From Areca catechu (lineage: Eukaryota > Streptophyta > Magnoliopsida > Arecales > Arecaceae), in contig CM038044.1 of NCBI GenBank assembly GCA_021397845.1, forward strand, positions 102,236,942-102,300,941: a stretch of DNA of 64,000 nt. The letters run 5' to 3'. A program made the position numbers and the translations under genes. The notes beneath the pieces are model-generated. The model made no database searches. It worked only from the letters and a program-made list of their open reading frames with translations, and was not told the DNA's origin. The stretch's first letter is position 1; the number at the start of each line of letters is the position of its first letter. This document shows, piece by piece, positions 1 through 11,352 of this stretch.

Positions 1-475
1 GCCCTACACATCCAACATTTCTTTTTTTTCATTTTGGAGCCTGCTTACTTTGTTCTTAAAATCTTATTTGCTGTCTTCTTTGCAGATCCTAGGTGTTCAA
101 GGACTTTAGAGGATGGATCCTTTGCTTTCGAACCAAGATCTGACGGTAGATCTGAAATCTGGAGTCTCGATCTTCATCCTACTATGAAATCTGAGCGACC
201 AAGCAGCAGATCCATCTCGAGTCGAAGAGAATCTCTATTGGAACAAGTAACCAATCCTTTTCTCATTAGATTTGGTAATTGAAACATGGAATAGCCTGAT
301 CTTAGATGGTTTCCTAGCCATCGGGTCCTTATTCTTCATAGCTTGCGGAGCGGATTGCGGGTAAGTGGTTAATTGCCTTCTTTACTCTCTTCAATCTATT
401 TTGTTAGTTTCTTTACTATGATCATTGCTCTCTAAATCATCTAGGCTAAAATTGAATCATAACTATCCCGCATCA
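1..475 (+). repeat. 3' part of the left LTR of T1
   Basis: The sequence matches the last 500 bp or so of the right LTR (about 4503-5014), beginning with the shared CTACACATCCAACATTTC segment and ending in GCATCA directly before the PBS. A few substitutions and a short indel separate the two copies. Confidence 0.85.
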
Positions 476-481
476 TCTTAT

Positions 482-494
482 TGGTATCAGAGCA
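482..494 (+). other. Primer binding site of T1 (initiator tRNA-Met type)
   Basis: TGGTATCAGAGCA lies six bases after the LTR end and matches the plant initiator tRNA-Met primer site used by chromoviruses and many copia elements. Confidence 0.9.
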
Positions 495-934
495 TTAGGT
501 TAGATTAGGGTTTCATGCTAGTTGAATTCTCTTTAAGTACTTTGATCGGGTGCTTCACCATGGCCGTCCGGTCATAGAAAAAAGTAGGGCTGCAAGACCC
601 TCACATCCCATTCAAAAAAGATTTCCTATGGCATGTAGGTGTGCCGCTGTGAATTGACCCTTGAAAAAGAAAATGAAGAGAAATGCATCTTTAGGGTTAA
701 TTTTCTTCATCCCATTTATTTTAATATATGGTCTGTTCTTTTAATTGTTTCTATATGTAGGAATATCAGAAAATTTTGATTTTTATTGTGTTGGATTCAT
801 TACATTTGGTTTTATTTTTTGGTATTTTATTAGGATTTAATTCGATATGTAGAATTTCTGAAAGCCTAATTACTTCCTAAGAACATTTCTATTTCAGAAT
901 TTTAGCATATAGTTTAAATTCTATAAAAGTTCAA

Positions 935-1033
935 TTTCTGCAATTTAAAATTTAAAATTTTAAAATTTAAAATTTAAAATTCAAGTCTGAAATCTAAACT
1001 TAAAATTTGAAATTTAAAGTTTAAATTTGAATT
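935..1033. repeat. AT-rich degenerate tandem repeat in the T1 leader
   Basis: Roughly 100 bp are built from variants of AATTTAAA, giving a nearly pure A/T tract between PBS and gag. It is probably slippage-derived low-complexity sequence. No function is visible. Confidence 0.7.
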
Positions 1034-1482
1034 GCTAGTCTTGATTGTGCATTCATTTTACTTGAAAACACTTAAGGGCAAGAAATATAACATAAGGGAA
1101 GGATTGAGACCCTTTCCTTAGCCCAAAACAACCAACCCCATTTGCATAGTCCTAAGCCTTAATTAAAATCGAGTAGCACTTAAAGCTAGGGACAGCAACA
1201 AGTCGGGTTTTATATACGTGTTAACCCATTGTAGTAGTCACTTCTGTGTGTGCTTCTAAAAATTGGTGTCTAAGGTTAGAGGTCCGGAGGCAAATGCCCT
1301 AAGCGGACTGGTGGTTCTTTAATTAGGACCTCATGAAAGTAAGGGGAGCCTCCCACCACCCCACCTCTTACCTGATCAATCGAGAAGTTACTACGGTCCT
1401 GGTTATTACCTTGACTAAGCACTATATTGGCCCTTAGGTCTAGGAACCCCAGACTTAGGTTGTTTTGTAATGTTTGCATTGC
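1034..1482 (+). other. Untranslated leader of T1 with the shared leader block
   Basis: There is no long reading frame. At 1186-1208 lies a version of the block GGGACATCAACAAGTCGGGT found at the same place in elements A, B, C2 and G, followed as in those elements by TGTGTGTGCTT and a GGTGTCTAAGG segment. Its conservation between elements with diverged LTRs suggests a function such as RNA packaging or dimerisation; that is inference. Confidence 0.6.
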
Positions 1483-2567
1483 ATGACCACTATAGCAGGC
1501 CAAACCCAATCCAGTCTGATCATGGAGTCCACTATAGAAATTTTATTGAGGACCTTCAATGAACAATGTGCCCTGATGGACAATAGGTGTGACCAACTAG
1601 GTAAGCGACTCGACAACCTAGAAAGAACCTGTAGGGCCCAGACTAACCCTGGTTCACCTAAATCGACTTTTCCTAGACCTAGAGTTCATTGGCCAAAACC
1701 CATTTGGATTAGTGCCCCTTATCAAAAATTAGGATCTAGCCTAGTCCACTCGATTCGACCCATTCTACAACAGAGTCAACCCAATTTTCATCAGAGCCGA
1801 CCAAACCCTAATCCGAGCCAACCCACTCCTGTGACTCTGTTTGTTCCTAAGAATGACCCTGAAGAGGAAATATCTATTGCAGACTCAGAGTTAATTGACC
1901 AGAAGGTTACTCAAGCTGAAACCATAGTAGAAATATATGAAGCTGGAGAAAACCTGATGGATGAATATGAAATGAAGACTTCAAGGAGGACAACATTAGT
2001 ACCTTACCTGAGGAAACCCTTGGAAAAGAAAATATTGTTGAGCCTAGTCTTGAAATATCAGAACAACAAGAAATTAGTGAGGACTTGGTTCCTGTAACTC
2101 AATGCCCTCAAGAAGAACCCAATCCTTTAGCATCGACACAAGACCTCCTTCAAGTCCCTGAGGAACAACCCCAGGAGGTCGACATTATTTTAGAAGACTT
2201 TCAAGATAAACTTCCTGAAGACCTTCCAAATGACCTTCCGCCACCTAGAAGCATCCCGCCTGCCATAGATCTTACACCAATAGATCAATATTCAAATCTT
2301 AAGGTCATCCTAAGTAACCAAGGTCTGTTTCATGCTTTCCCTAAGTTACCCCAAGACTCCGATTCCTATTTCTTACCCTTCCCTTATCATGCTTCTAGAG
2401 CCATTAGGCTTCATTTTGAAGAGATTACTAGGTTGCATGAGCCCTTAAAGCCCATCCTTTTTGCAACCTACTTTTGGAAGACCTTATGGTATTTGCTAAG
2501 GATCCATGATAACTTTTTATGTGCATACCAGACCAGGGTCAAATCTAAAGAATCAATCATCTGTTAG
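1483..2567 (+). pseudogene. Gag-like frame fused to RT-linker and integrase-core remnants (T1)
   Basis: The start is placed at the ATG at 1483 (MTTIAG...), which corresponds to the MSTRNG, MKTRSG and MTTRLG starts of the related elements. The first about 35 residues are a coiled-coil-like gag N-terminus (MESTIEILLRTF...). The Retrotrans_gag core, zinc knuckles and protease are absent. A single frameshift near 1970-2000 moves the frame before the next segment, which carries LEDFQDKLPEDLPNDLPPPR, resembling the linker before chromovirus RT, and FWKTLWYLLRIHDNF, resembling the last integrase-core helix region. The frame ends in C-stop at 2565-2567. Element A has the same order (40145-41032) with high similarity, so this is a family trait. 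It is unlikely to be a working protein in this copy. Confidence 0.75.
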
Positions 2568-2690
2568 GTTTAGACCCTAAGAGTCCAATAAAATTCCTCT
2601 CAATAGGATTACATAGTTGAGTCTATATTTTATCAAGTGTCAGTCTGAGTCCCAGAGTCCATAGAGTCATTTGCATAGCATGTCAAAGCA

Positions 2691-3356
2691 TTGCATAAAG
2701 AAATCAGTAACAAAATTAAAAAGAGCAATGAATCATATGAGCACGAGGCTAACTTACATAAGAGATTTAAAGAGTTTAACGAAGGGGACTTCGTCATGAT
2801 CAGGTTACGACCTGAATGGTTTCCAGTCGAAACCATGAAGAAACTACACACCCGTAGTGCTAGACCGTATAAGATTATAAAGAAGATTGGACCTAATGCT
2901 TATATGCTAGACTTGCCATCTGAGTTAGGTATTAGTCCGACCTTCAATACATCTGATCTAGTCGAGTTTAAGGAACCAATGGTGATACCTAATGAGCCAT
3001 TTGAGCCTGATCCCACCTTTGAGAGTGACCCTATCCCAGAATGTCTACCAACCAAATTACTAGAGAGGAGAGAAAAGATTAAGCAGATCATGGATGATAA
3101 GATCATAACTACTATAAATAAGAACTACCAAAGATATCTGGTTCGTTGGCAAGGGAGACCTAAGTCTGAGGATTCTTGGATCACCAGAGAGGATCTTCAA
3201 AAGTTGAACCCTGACTTGCTAGAACATTACCAGAGCCGAATTGACCCATACTCGACGGAGTCGAGTTCCTCCCACTCAGTAAGAATTGGTGGGGACACAA
3301 GAGCCAGGAAGAGGAAGCAAACCTTTTTCGATTCAATTTGGATCACCAATGAGTAA
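2691..3356 (+). pseudogene. Integrase C-terminus with chromodomain (T1)
   Basis: This frame holds the C-terminal part of a chromovirus integrase. It begins with the HKEISNKIKKSNESYEHEAN helix, goes on with the DNA-binding fold (EGDFVMIRLRPE, KLHTRSARPYKIIKKIGPNA, LPSELGISPTFNTSDLVEF), then an acidic linker, and ends in a chromodomain (YQRYLVRWQGRPKSEDSWIT). Chromodomains are thought to guide chromovirus integration by reading histone marks. The frame has no stop in this stretch and runs on into the LTR (3287 onward), as in related elements. The DDE catalytic core upstream is missing, so it cannot integrate DNA by itself. It is separated from the preceding frame by about 120 bp of non-coding sequence, which is also present in element A. 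Confidence 0.85.
3275..3286 (+). other. Weak polypurine tract of T1
   Basis: A purine-rich segment ending AGTAAGAATT directly precedes the TGGTGGGGACA start of the LTR. Element A has the cleaner GGGGAGAATT at the same place. Confidence 0.55.
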
Positions 3357-5014
3357 GTCCATGTGTTCTTCACAAAGAACACTCGAGTCCTAATTATTTT
3401 GAGTTTGTAATTAGGTCAAATTGAGTTGTAATTTGATCAAATTGAGTATAATTTGGTCAATTAGGGTTGTTGAGTTACCAATTGAGTCCATTGAGTCTAT
3501 CAATTGGTTTAAGAATCTTGTAAATAGCATTAATTTGTTTTGTTTGGCGAATTGTCCAAGATGAGTCCTGTAACTAGTGCATGAATAAGTCAAGGGGAGT
3601 CATAATTATCTAAGACCCAAGTCATCATCACCTTGGTGGATCAATTCTAAGCTAAAAAGGGGTTGTCCAAATTTTTCACCAGACATTCGGACATTGGAAC
3701 ATCCTGACATTGGGACAACCGGACAACTGGATATTTTGACAACTTTAAATTCATCCTTATCCAAGAGAGGCATCCATCCATTTTCATCACCCATTTCAAG
3801 GAGGCACCAATTGAGAGGAGTAAAGCAGAAAGACTCTGCTTTTTATCTGGTGCCCCCTCATTCCCTATTGTCGCCCACTCCAAGAAGACGCCCACCCATG
3901 GTCCATTCAAATTTTAAATGGGAGAAAGTCCAAGATAAGTGGAGGGTCATCCAAAATTCAAAGGAAAAAGTCCAAGATAAAAGGAGGATAATCTCGAATT
4001 CAAAGGAGGAGACTTTAAATTCAAACCTACACATTTGAATAGGCCTTCTTATCCCATGTTGCCGATCAAGCAAAATAAAAATCAAATTAAGAAAGGTTTA
4101 GCACTAAATAAGGAGATTAGCGCCCCATCTTCATTTTCTCGAATACTTTTTTCTCATGTTGTCGCCAAAGCGAAGGGGAGAAGGAATTTAAAATTCAAAA
4201 TTCAAGGAAGGAGTCAAGAAGCCAAGGAGTGTTTTAGAATTCAAGTTTAAATGTAATTTAAATTCAAAGGAGTCCTATGAAATCTTCATGTGTGAAGAAT
4301 CCTATAAATAGGATCCCATACCCCCTTGTAAATGGATGATTATTGATTTATGAAATGAAATGCTGTCTTTCTTCTTCCACAAAGTTGGGTAGGCTTAGTG
4401 ATTTTCTCTAAGGGCGAGGAGGTCCTTAAGAGCTCAAGATGGGGAGGTCCTTGAGAGCTCAAGGTGGTGAGGTCCTTGAGTGGAGGTTCTGCTGGATTCA
4501 TCAAGCTGCTACCGATCTGCTACAAGCACTACACATCCAACATTTCTTTTTTTTCATTTTGGAGCCTGCTTACTTTGTTCTTAAAATCTTATTTGCTGCC
4601 TTCTCTGTAGATCCCAAGTGTTCAAAGACTTTAGAGGATGGTCCTTTGCTTTCGAACCAAGATCTGATGGTAGATCTGAAATCTAGAGTCCCGATCTTCA
4701 TCCTACTGCAAAATCTGAGCAACCAAGCAGCAGATCTATCTCAAGTCGAAGAGAATCTCCATTCGGATAAGTAACCAATCCTTTTCTCATTATATTTGGT
4801 AATTGAAGCATGGAATAGCCTAATCTTAGATGGTTTCCTAGCCGTCGGGTCCTTATTCTTCAAAGCTTGCGGAGTGGATTGTGGGTAAGTGGTTAATTGC
4901 CTTCTTTACTCTCTTCAATCTATTATGTTAGTTGCTTTACTATGATCATTACTCTCTAAATCATCTAGGCTAAAATTGAATCATCCTACACTGCATCGTA
5001 ACTATCCCACTTCA
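3287..5014 (+). repeat. Right LTR of T1 (about 1.73 kb)
   Basis: It starts TGGTGGGGACAC, the start shared by all chromovirus-type LTRs in the window and fixed by the target duplication of element B. It ends near CACTTCA, where the left copy has GCATCA. Both ends are therefore recognisable although the 3' end is mutated. Open frames inside are chance frames. Confidence 0.8.
4303..4310 (+). promoter_or_regulatory. TATA box of the T1 LTR
   Basis: TATAAATA lies in a CCTATAAATAGG context inside the LTR, a typical plant Pol II core promoter, and marks the U3/R boundary as some 30 bp downstream. Confidence 0.6.
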
Positions 5015-5610
5015 CCTACATCCCTGGAGATCAGCCACACCCAAGGAATTGAAGCCCTTGCTACCATCCAAGTCCAAGAGCTTCTTCCCCGGCTACCAGC
5101 TTTTAGCCCTAATCCTGATTTCCTTCAAATCCTAATTCATTTTCTTAATTTTTATTTGCTACTTTGATTAACCTCTGATGCTTGCAGGATCCCCAAGGTG
5201 CTTCCCCTCCCTTGAGGAGGCCTTCTTTGCTGCCCGGACCACCTAGATCCACCATCAGATTCAAAGGAAACAAGGCTTCTTCTTCCAGGCTCTGATCAAA
5301 GTTGTGAGTGATGTCTTCTGCTATTGAATTTCAATCTCTGACTAGTTTGAAACCTTTCCAACTCTTATTTTTTAATTTGATGAAGATAAACTATCCTAAA
5401 CCGGGAGTTTCTCAACTCTCGGGTCCTGGCTATTTTATTAGTTTGCATGAGTTTGCTTGCGATCCGATGATTCTTTGCACTGCTATACTTTCTGCTAGTT
5501 CTTACTTTATTTTGGAAATCTAGCCTACAAATAAAATTATAAAAATCATAAAAAAAATTATGTTACTATTTTTCATGCATGTTTAGCAGTCTTGGAGTCA
5601 TCCCGCATCA
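5015..5610 (+). repeat. 3' part of a family-G LTR interrupted by T1
   Basis: From about 5280 the sequence resembles the reverse complement of 10071-10400 (shared GATGAAGATAAACTATCCTA and GGGAGTTTCTCAACTCTC). It ends CCCGCATCA at 5610. No PBS follows, so it is a solo LTR or a 3' LTR. It directly abuts the end of T1, which suggests that T1 inserted into this LTR. The 5' part would lie left of the window. Confidence 0.65.
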
Positions 5611-5933
5611 AGGGGTCATACACATTAGGAGCTCAAGTAACTGTTGGGATTTGCATGGTGCTCCTAAGCTTTGGAGAGACTTGGGAGACCATGACAAGGA
5701 TGCTGGAGGCGATCCCTGGATGCTTGGAGGCATGCCAAGCAATTCCTGGAGGTGTTCCAAGGGGCTCACGATGTATCTAGGATAGGTTTGGGTCCTAGGT
5801 CTAGGATGGGTTTGGTCCTAGGGTGAAGTTTGGCACTCCACAGGCTTGAGATTCGGGTTTTGGAATCTTGAGGTTGGAGTCAGCTCGGACTATGTAGGAG
5901 TCGACTCCTCCAGGTCGACAGTAGATTGGAGTT

Positions 5934-6015
5934 CTGGTCGAGTCGACTCATTGTCTGGTCGAGCGACTCATGGTCTGGTCGAGTTGACTCGTGGTCTGGT
6001 CGAGTCGACTCGTGG
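5934..6015. repeat. Four-copy 21-bp array in the J LTR with GAGTCGACTC core
   Basis: CTGGTCGAG starts at 5934, 5955, 5975 and 5996, so the units are spaced 21, 20 and 21 bp. The core is the palindrome GAGTCGACTC with small variants. A further GGAGTCGACTCC copy lies near 5898. The array lies about 90-170 bp upstream of the TATA box, where enhancer elements of an LTR are expected. Confidence 0.75.
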
Positions 6016-6103
6016 TAGATGACTCATCTAACAGGTTTAGACTTCATGTGTTGGCCTGGGGTAGGGAGTTTTTTCTGGGCTGAGTCAGATTGACTCAGGG
6101 GTC

Positions 6104-6111
6104 TATATATA
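6104..6111 (+). promoter_or_regulatory. TATA box of the J LTR
   Basis: TATATATA lies within GGTCTATATATACATTG, about 240 bp before the LTR end. A transcription start would be expected near 6135-6145. Confidence 0.6.
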
Positions 6112-6347
6112 CATTGTATGTGTAGTTGTTTTGTGTGAGAGAAATATAGAAATCCTTTTCTCCCCAAATTTCTCCTCTCTCTAGTTTTCTCTCTCGTATG
6201 CAACCCCATGGGGGCATGCCTCCATGACAGGTAGTGGATGGTGTGCCCCAATCCTTCCCTAGTGATGGTTCCTTTCATGATCATGGCGACATCAAGTTGA
6301 TCCCGGGCATTCCGCAGGGTCGAGCGAGGTCTTGCTCGCCAACATTT

Positions 6348-6360
6348 TGGTATCAGAGCT
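6348..6360 (+). other. Primer binding site of J (initiator tRNA-Met type)
   Basis: TGGTATCAGAGCT follows the LTR end after three T residues. Confidence 0.9.
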
Positions 6361-8793
6361 CCTTGATACGGTGGCATGAAGGAAGAAGGGAAGAAGAAGC
6401 AGATCTCTGGTTGTGAGATCTGGAGGAGGCTGTAGTGGGGTAGATCAAAAGCGTAGAAGCATAGTGGATCTGCCAGAGATCTCGGGAGGTGAGATCGGAG
6501 GTAAGCAGATCGGATGCATGGTGGATCTGTTGGAGATCTCGTCGAGGGTGAGATCGGAGGTGAGGGCCTGTTGCCTTCCCTGGAAGAGAATTCTGGATTG
6601 TGCCAGAGACAAAAGAGGAGATCTGGCGGATGGCCTGGTAGCGACGAACGTCATCCAGATCATGATGGCATGGCTGGAGTTCAGATTGATGGATTTGAAA
6701 GCCATGATCATGGTGGGAGGATCGTCAGCCTGGGGGACCATGGACTTTGGATATGTGGATCTTTGATGGAGACGAAGATGATTTTAGTGGATCTGGATGG
6801 CTCGGTGGCGATGGATGAAAATCCAGATCGCATTGGCATGGGAGGGGGGGAGAGCAATCTTCCCTTATGGCATGGCTACCAGGAAGAGAAGATACAGGTG
6901 TGTAGTTGCAGTAGAGTCGGCTTAGGCATCGCAAAGCTAGCTCGGGCATCGCAGAGCCAACTCGATTATCACATAGTCAGCTTAAGCAGAGAAGATGTCG
7001 GTTGTAGCAGGGATCGGTGGACGAGCACGGGCGTGATGCTGGTCATGGGTGTGGGCTTGTTGGTCGCAGGTTCACTGGTTGTAGGGCAGCACAGGGTGTG
7101 GGCTCGGTTGTGGACTGTACAGGGTACAGGTGAAACCACGGTGGTCCTGATTGGTGCAGATCGGGTGGTACGGTGGTGAGCAGTTGCCAGAAGCTTGGCA
7201 CAGTAACGGGTAGCTGCTGGAGACAAGTTGTGATGGCGAGTTTGTGTGGGTTGTTGGTTCTAGATGCAGCGGAGCATGGTGGATCCGATCGGCTGTAGAT
7301 CGGGCAGCATGGCTACGGGGCAGTCACCGAACGTGTGATATGGCGACGGGAAGTCACCGGAGGCGGCACACAGCAGCTGGTGGTGATGGCAATGGTCAGG
7401 AGAAGCTGTGGTCTACAATTTTCTACCATGGACTGACAGAAATGGCAGCCATAGACCAAGATATCATGCATGAACCTTTGGAGCGGTTCATGGTGGACCA
7501 TGGTATCAAACAACTCTACTCTGAAATATGTGTTGACTAGATTTTTAGCAATTTTGAGCTCAATTGAACTCTGATTTGAGCCCCATCTATACTGTTGGAT
7601 TCTATTTTTTAAGCTCTTCATGTTGAAGTAGATTGGATCTAGTGATGGAGTCAGATCATAGGTGATGTAGAGATCATGGTGCATCGGTCGTTTGTGTGGG
7701 CAGCACGAGCAGGATGGTTCCATCTTCGGCTCTCCCAAGCGGACAGAGGTTCGTGGTATTGGGAGTAGTGCAGAGTTTTGCTGGTGGAGTGGATCTCATA
7801 GAGGATGATGGATCCGGTGGTGCAGGAACTCACGACGATGGTGGAGAGATGCGGGTCCTGTGCTGTGGAGCATTGACAGGTCGGGTGATTTGTGGTTCAA
7901 CATAGGTGGAGCGATATATACTAGGGATCTTTTAGAGCATGAGTTGTAGCTCCATCGGTAGTGGATTAGGCTCTTGGTCACTGTGAAGGAGAGCGATCGG
8001 TAGTACTCCAGCTACCTTGATTGTGATGGAGTTGTACATGGGTGTGGTATCCCATGTAGTTGGAGATGGGTCTCGAGAGACGGATATCTCAGGGAGACCA
8101 GAGTACATCAGCAGAGGTGGTACTAGAGGTAGCTTAGGGAGACAGGGGATAGTCTCAGGGAGTGCCGGAGGAATCGGGCAGTCGAGAGTGTCTCGGTATG
8201 GTGGCATTGGCCTAAGGATAGAGACTGGAGCTGATGGAGGCTGGTAGATCAGGGAGACCGGGGACAGGTTTCAGGGAGTGCTAGGGTTATCATGTAGTTG
8301 GGAGATAGGCTGGGATATGATGCAGCAGCCAGGTGGAGATAGTTGTTGGGTCTGAGGAGTTAGGATGAGCTCCTGGGTTTTGGAGGTTCCTATGGGGTTG
8401 CAGAGTATCCAAAATGGTCTCAGAGAGGTCCACGATGTACAGAGAGTTCAAGGAGGCAGTGATTGGGTACGAGGTTCAGATGTAGGCTCAGTATGGTAGT
8501 GTTGAGTTACCGACCTCAGGGTTTTTTTCTATGGCATCAGGTGGACTTCAATCTTAGGTGGAGCACTGGTGACAGGTGGCTTCATGGGTGGAGCAAGTTT
8601 TGACACGAGTTCAGAGCGGGAGGTGCATGGAGGACCTTATCCTAGCAGAGCATTAGGGGTGCACTTAGCCAGGTGGAGCAGAGTGTGTGGAGTTTGGCAA
8701 GGCTCTGGGGAGATTGTGTCTAGTAGAGCTCCAGTTACAGTGAGTCCCAGGTCAGGTTCGCTGGGTTCTCTCCAGGAATGTCCAAGAACATAC
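6361..8793. other. Interior of J: G-rich, no recognised gene
   Basis: About 2.4 kb are rich in GATCTGG, GGTGG and TCAGGGAGAC-like words. Several overlapping frames of 60-221 codons exist on both strands, but none shows a gag, protease, RT, RNase H or integrase motif, and they overlap each other. I read the region as non-coding or as a strongly decayed interior of a non-autonomous element. Confidence 0.5.
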
Positions 8794-8796
8794 TGA

Positions 8797-8984
8797 TGCA
8801 GCTGCTCAGGAATCTTAGGTGGAGATTGTGTTTGGGCGAACTGGTTTTGAGATTGGATATTGGCTTGGCTCATTTGGGTAGTTAACTGGGCTAGCTGGTT
8901 CATGATGGCTTCAAAATTGGTATCCATGGTTGGGCTGGGCTGAGGTTTCGACTTTTGGTATTGGGGTCCTAATCTAGTGGTCAT
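8797..8984 (-). pseudogene. Gag N-terminal fragment (G)
   Basis: The start MTTRLGPQYQ on the minus strand matches the start of gag in C2 (MSTRNGVPYQ) and A (MKTRSGASYS). A predicted coiled-coil segment MDTNFEAIMNQLAQLTTQMS follows, like MDPNLETMLKALNDQMAQL in A. After about 60 residues the similarity ends, and the open frame continues to 8637 in sequence that belongs to J. The zinc knuckle and gag core are absent. The truncation point is approximate. Confidence 0.65.
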
Positions 8985-10055
8985 GCAACAAATCAAACAA
9001 TTAAAGTGGAATGATGCAGCCAAGCATGCAAAAGAAAAAAAAAAACTAGTACAATCTAGGGTTTCCTAGACCTAGAGCCAAAACTGGGTGGGTCAGCTCA
9101 ACTTACACCTAACCGAGTGGCTAATCCTTCCACTAGCTAGGTAGGGGGTGGGAGTGTGGGAGCCCCCCCTGCTTTCGTAGGGACCCAGTTAAAAACCACA
9201 ACACCTCTTAGGTCGTTTGACTCTGGACCCCAGCCTTAGACACCAGCTTTCAGTAATAGCTAAATGATTAAGTGCACTAGTCGGCCCACACAGCTCGGAC
9301 CCGACCTGTTGATGTCTCTTAGCCCTCTAGGGAAAATTAGGTCTAATTAATTTTAATTAGGCTTGGGTTAGTATGATGATGGTTGTTTTGGGCCCAGGAT
9401 AGGTGATGAAATATTGCTCTGATCTGAGATATTGAGTTGCCCTTAAGATTAGGTTAAAAATGATGGCAATCGATGGCCCTGATGCAATCTAAAATAATCA
9501 AAAAAAAAAAATATTTTATGTATATTTTATACAATGACAAATTAGGTTTAAGTTGATTAGGTTAGCAATCAAATTAGGCTTGGATTGGGGTGTGTGGAAG
9601 TTGATTAGGATTGAGTTAGTCAAGTGCAAAATCAGTAGAAATTAGAGAATTAGGGTTTCAGTTGATGCAAGAGTTGACACAGATCCCGATGCAAAAAAAA
9701 TCAAAAAAAATCTAGAACAGAGGTTGGACGATGGTGATGAAACCTACCAAATTTCATTTAGAAAAAAAATCATATGATGATGCAAATTTTAGGGTTTTTG
9801 GACTGCTATAGAAATTATCAGGATTATGTTAGGATTTCTAATATGCTGGATTTCAGAGAATTAAGATTTAAGTAAAATTAATTAAAAATTTTGATAATTA
9901 TTAGGAAAGAATAGAGGACATGCAGTGCAAATTTCATAGAAAAATGAAATGTTTAAGATGCCAAAATTAGATGAATCCTAGACACCTAATACAGTGGATA
10001 GGATGTTGAAATTAGGGTTTGTAAATGCAAAGCATATAAAAACTATCCAAAACCT
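8985..10055 (-). other. Untranslated leader of G with the shared leader block
   Basis: There is no long frame. The block common to these elements lies near 9299-9322 on the minus strand in a diverged form. The rest is A/T-rich with poly-A runs. It corresponds in position and in several words to the leaders of B and C2. Confidence 0.6.
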
Positions 10056-10067
10056 GCTCTGATACCA
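10056..10067 (-). other. Primer binding site of G (initiator tRNA-Met type)
   Basis: The plus strand reads GCTCTGATACCA, the complement of TGGTATCAGAGC, three bases before the LTR. Confidence 0.9.
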
Positions 10068-10070
10068 AAC

Positions 10071-11352
10071 TGATGCAGAATGATTCTAAGAATGCTAAAT
10101 ATGTAGGAAAAATAGTAAACTATTTTTTTATATTTCTTTAAATATTAAATTTCTAGGATAAATTCTCAAAGTTAAGTAAAGACTAACAGGATATTCAGCA
10201 ATTCTAAGAATCATCATGATCGCAAAGAACTCATGTAAGATAATAAGTAGCCAGGACTCGAGAGTTGAGAAACTCCCAGTTTAGGATAGTTTATCTTCAT
10301 CAAAATAGATATCAAGAGAAAGGAAGGTTTCTTACCAGTGTGAGATTGAAAACTTTGCAGTGGAAAGGATCACTCACACTCTGATTGGAGCCTGGATGAA
10401 GAAGCCTCGGTTTCTTGAATAGATGGCTGATATGGACCCGGTCTGAAGCAAAGAAGGCCTCCTTAGGGGAGATGAAGCACCTCGAGAATCTTACAAGTGT
10501 CAGGGTCAATCAAAACAGTAATTAAATAAAAGAATAAGAAACTAGGGTTTAGAATTAAAAGAACTAGGTTTAGGTATGGATGTCTCGGAGAAGAGGCAGT
10601 TGCTTGATTGGGGCAGTAGCTAGGGTGTCTCCTCTAGGCATGGCTGATCTCCAAAGATGCAGATGGAAGCTAGGGCAGCAGGGTTTCAATCCTGGAACAG
10701 AAGGAGAGCACACAAGAACAAGAGAACCAACACTAGAACATCAAACACAAGGCAATATCATAAAATTTCAGCAAGTTGTATTCATAAGAAAGAGATGATT
10801 ACAAGAGGGGGAGGGGTGGGATATTTATAGAGTTCCCATGCCCTCTCTTAACTAGGGTTACACATAGGTTAACAAGCCTTTTCCTAGTTAGATTACATGT
10901 CCTTTCCTAGCTAGGTTAGGATTACAAAGCTTAAAAGAACTAGGAATCCTAACTAGGTTAGACTAGTCTTCTTCTTCTCACTTAAGGACACCTCCCTTTG
11001 AGCTTTGACTTGGTCAACCCTTCAAGGATGCCTAGGGGGGCGTGTTGGGCTTCTAGGGGCAGCAAGGGGCTTGGGCCTTTGGAAGCTAGGATGGCTAGGT
11101 AGCCTAGTAGCAGGAATATTCCATGGAATCTTGCTTCTTTAGGGCTTGGGTTTGGTGCCTGGGCTTGATTTCCTTGGGCTGGGATGCAGGTGGACCTATG
11201 AAATCATGGACGCCATGGTTTAAGAATATGCTCCGACATCTAGGGAGGAATCTGGGCATCTGGAGGACATCTGGAAAGAATCAGGGTTTTTGGAAACATC
11301 TTGGATCCTAGGTTGTCACACAAAATCCAATAGGCTGATATAGTGGCCTTTG
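10071..11352 (-). repeat. LTR of G, 3' portion (1.28 kb of about 1.54 kb)
   Basis: It starts on the plus strand as TGATGCAG (LTR end CTGCATCA on the minus strand) and breaks off at CTTTG, where E begins. It continues at 60806. Parts, such as a CCTAGGGGGGCGTGTTGGGC stretch, are shared with the LTRs of B. Confidence 0.75.

Larger units (their letters stand above)
1..5014 (+). mobile_element. T1: internally deleted chromovirus-type Ty3/gypsy element, 5' end outside window
   Basis: The element runs from a left LTR cut by the window edge, through a tRNA-Met PBS, a leader, a short gag-like frame, integrase remnants with a chromodomain and a weak polypurine tract, to a full right LTR. The interior is only about 2.8 kb, so protease, RT, RNase H and most of the integrase are missing. 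The order gag start, RT linker, integrase fragment, integrase C-terminus is the same as in element A, so the deletion looks inherited. The match of 1-475 with roughly 4503-5014 shows that the two LTRs belong together. The target-site duplication cannot be checked because the left end is outside the window. Confidence 0.85.
5642..6344 (+). repeat. 5' LTR of J (about 0.70 kb)
   Basis: The start TGTTGGGAT and end CCAACA are an imperfect inverted pair, and the PBS follows directly. A TATA box and a phased palindrome array lie inside. Confidence 0.7.
5642..8793 (+). mobile_element. J: LTR retroelement with LTR and PBS but no recognisable proteins
   Basis: An LTR beginning TGTTGGGATTTGCATGG and ending GCTCGCCAACA is followed by three T residues and a tRNA-Met PBS. 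The rest is G-rich without domains, and no 3' LTR is seen before the gag fragment of element G begins near 8797. It is either truncated or a non-autonomous large derivative. The TG...CA ends and PBS spacing resemble copia elements. The right boundary is approximate. Confidence 0.6.

Noticed and set aside
482..494. tRNA-like matches at several places (TGGTATCAGAGC)
   Set aside because: These are primer binding sites complementary to the 3' end of tRNA-Met. No cloverleaf surrounds them.
6413..7738. Overlapping frames of 60-221 codons on both strands in J
   Set aside because: They overlap each other, have biased composition and show no known motif. They are not reported as genes.
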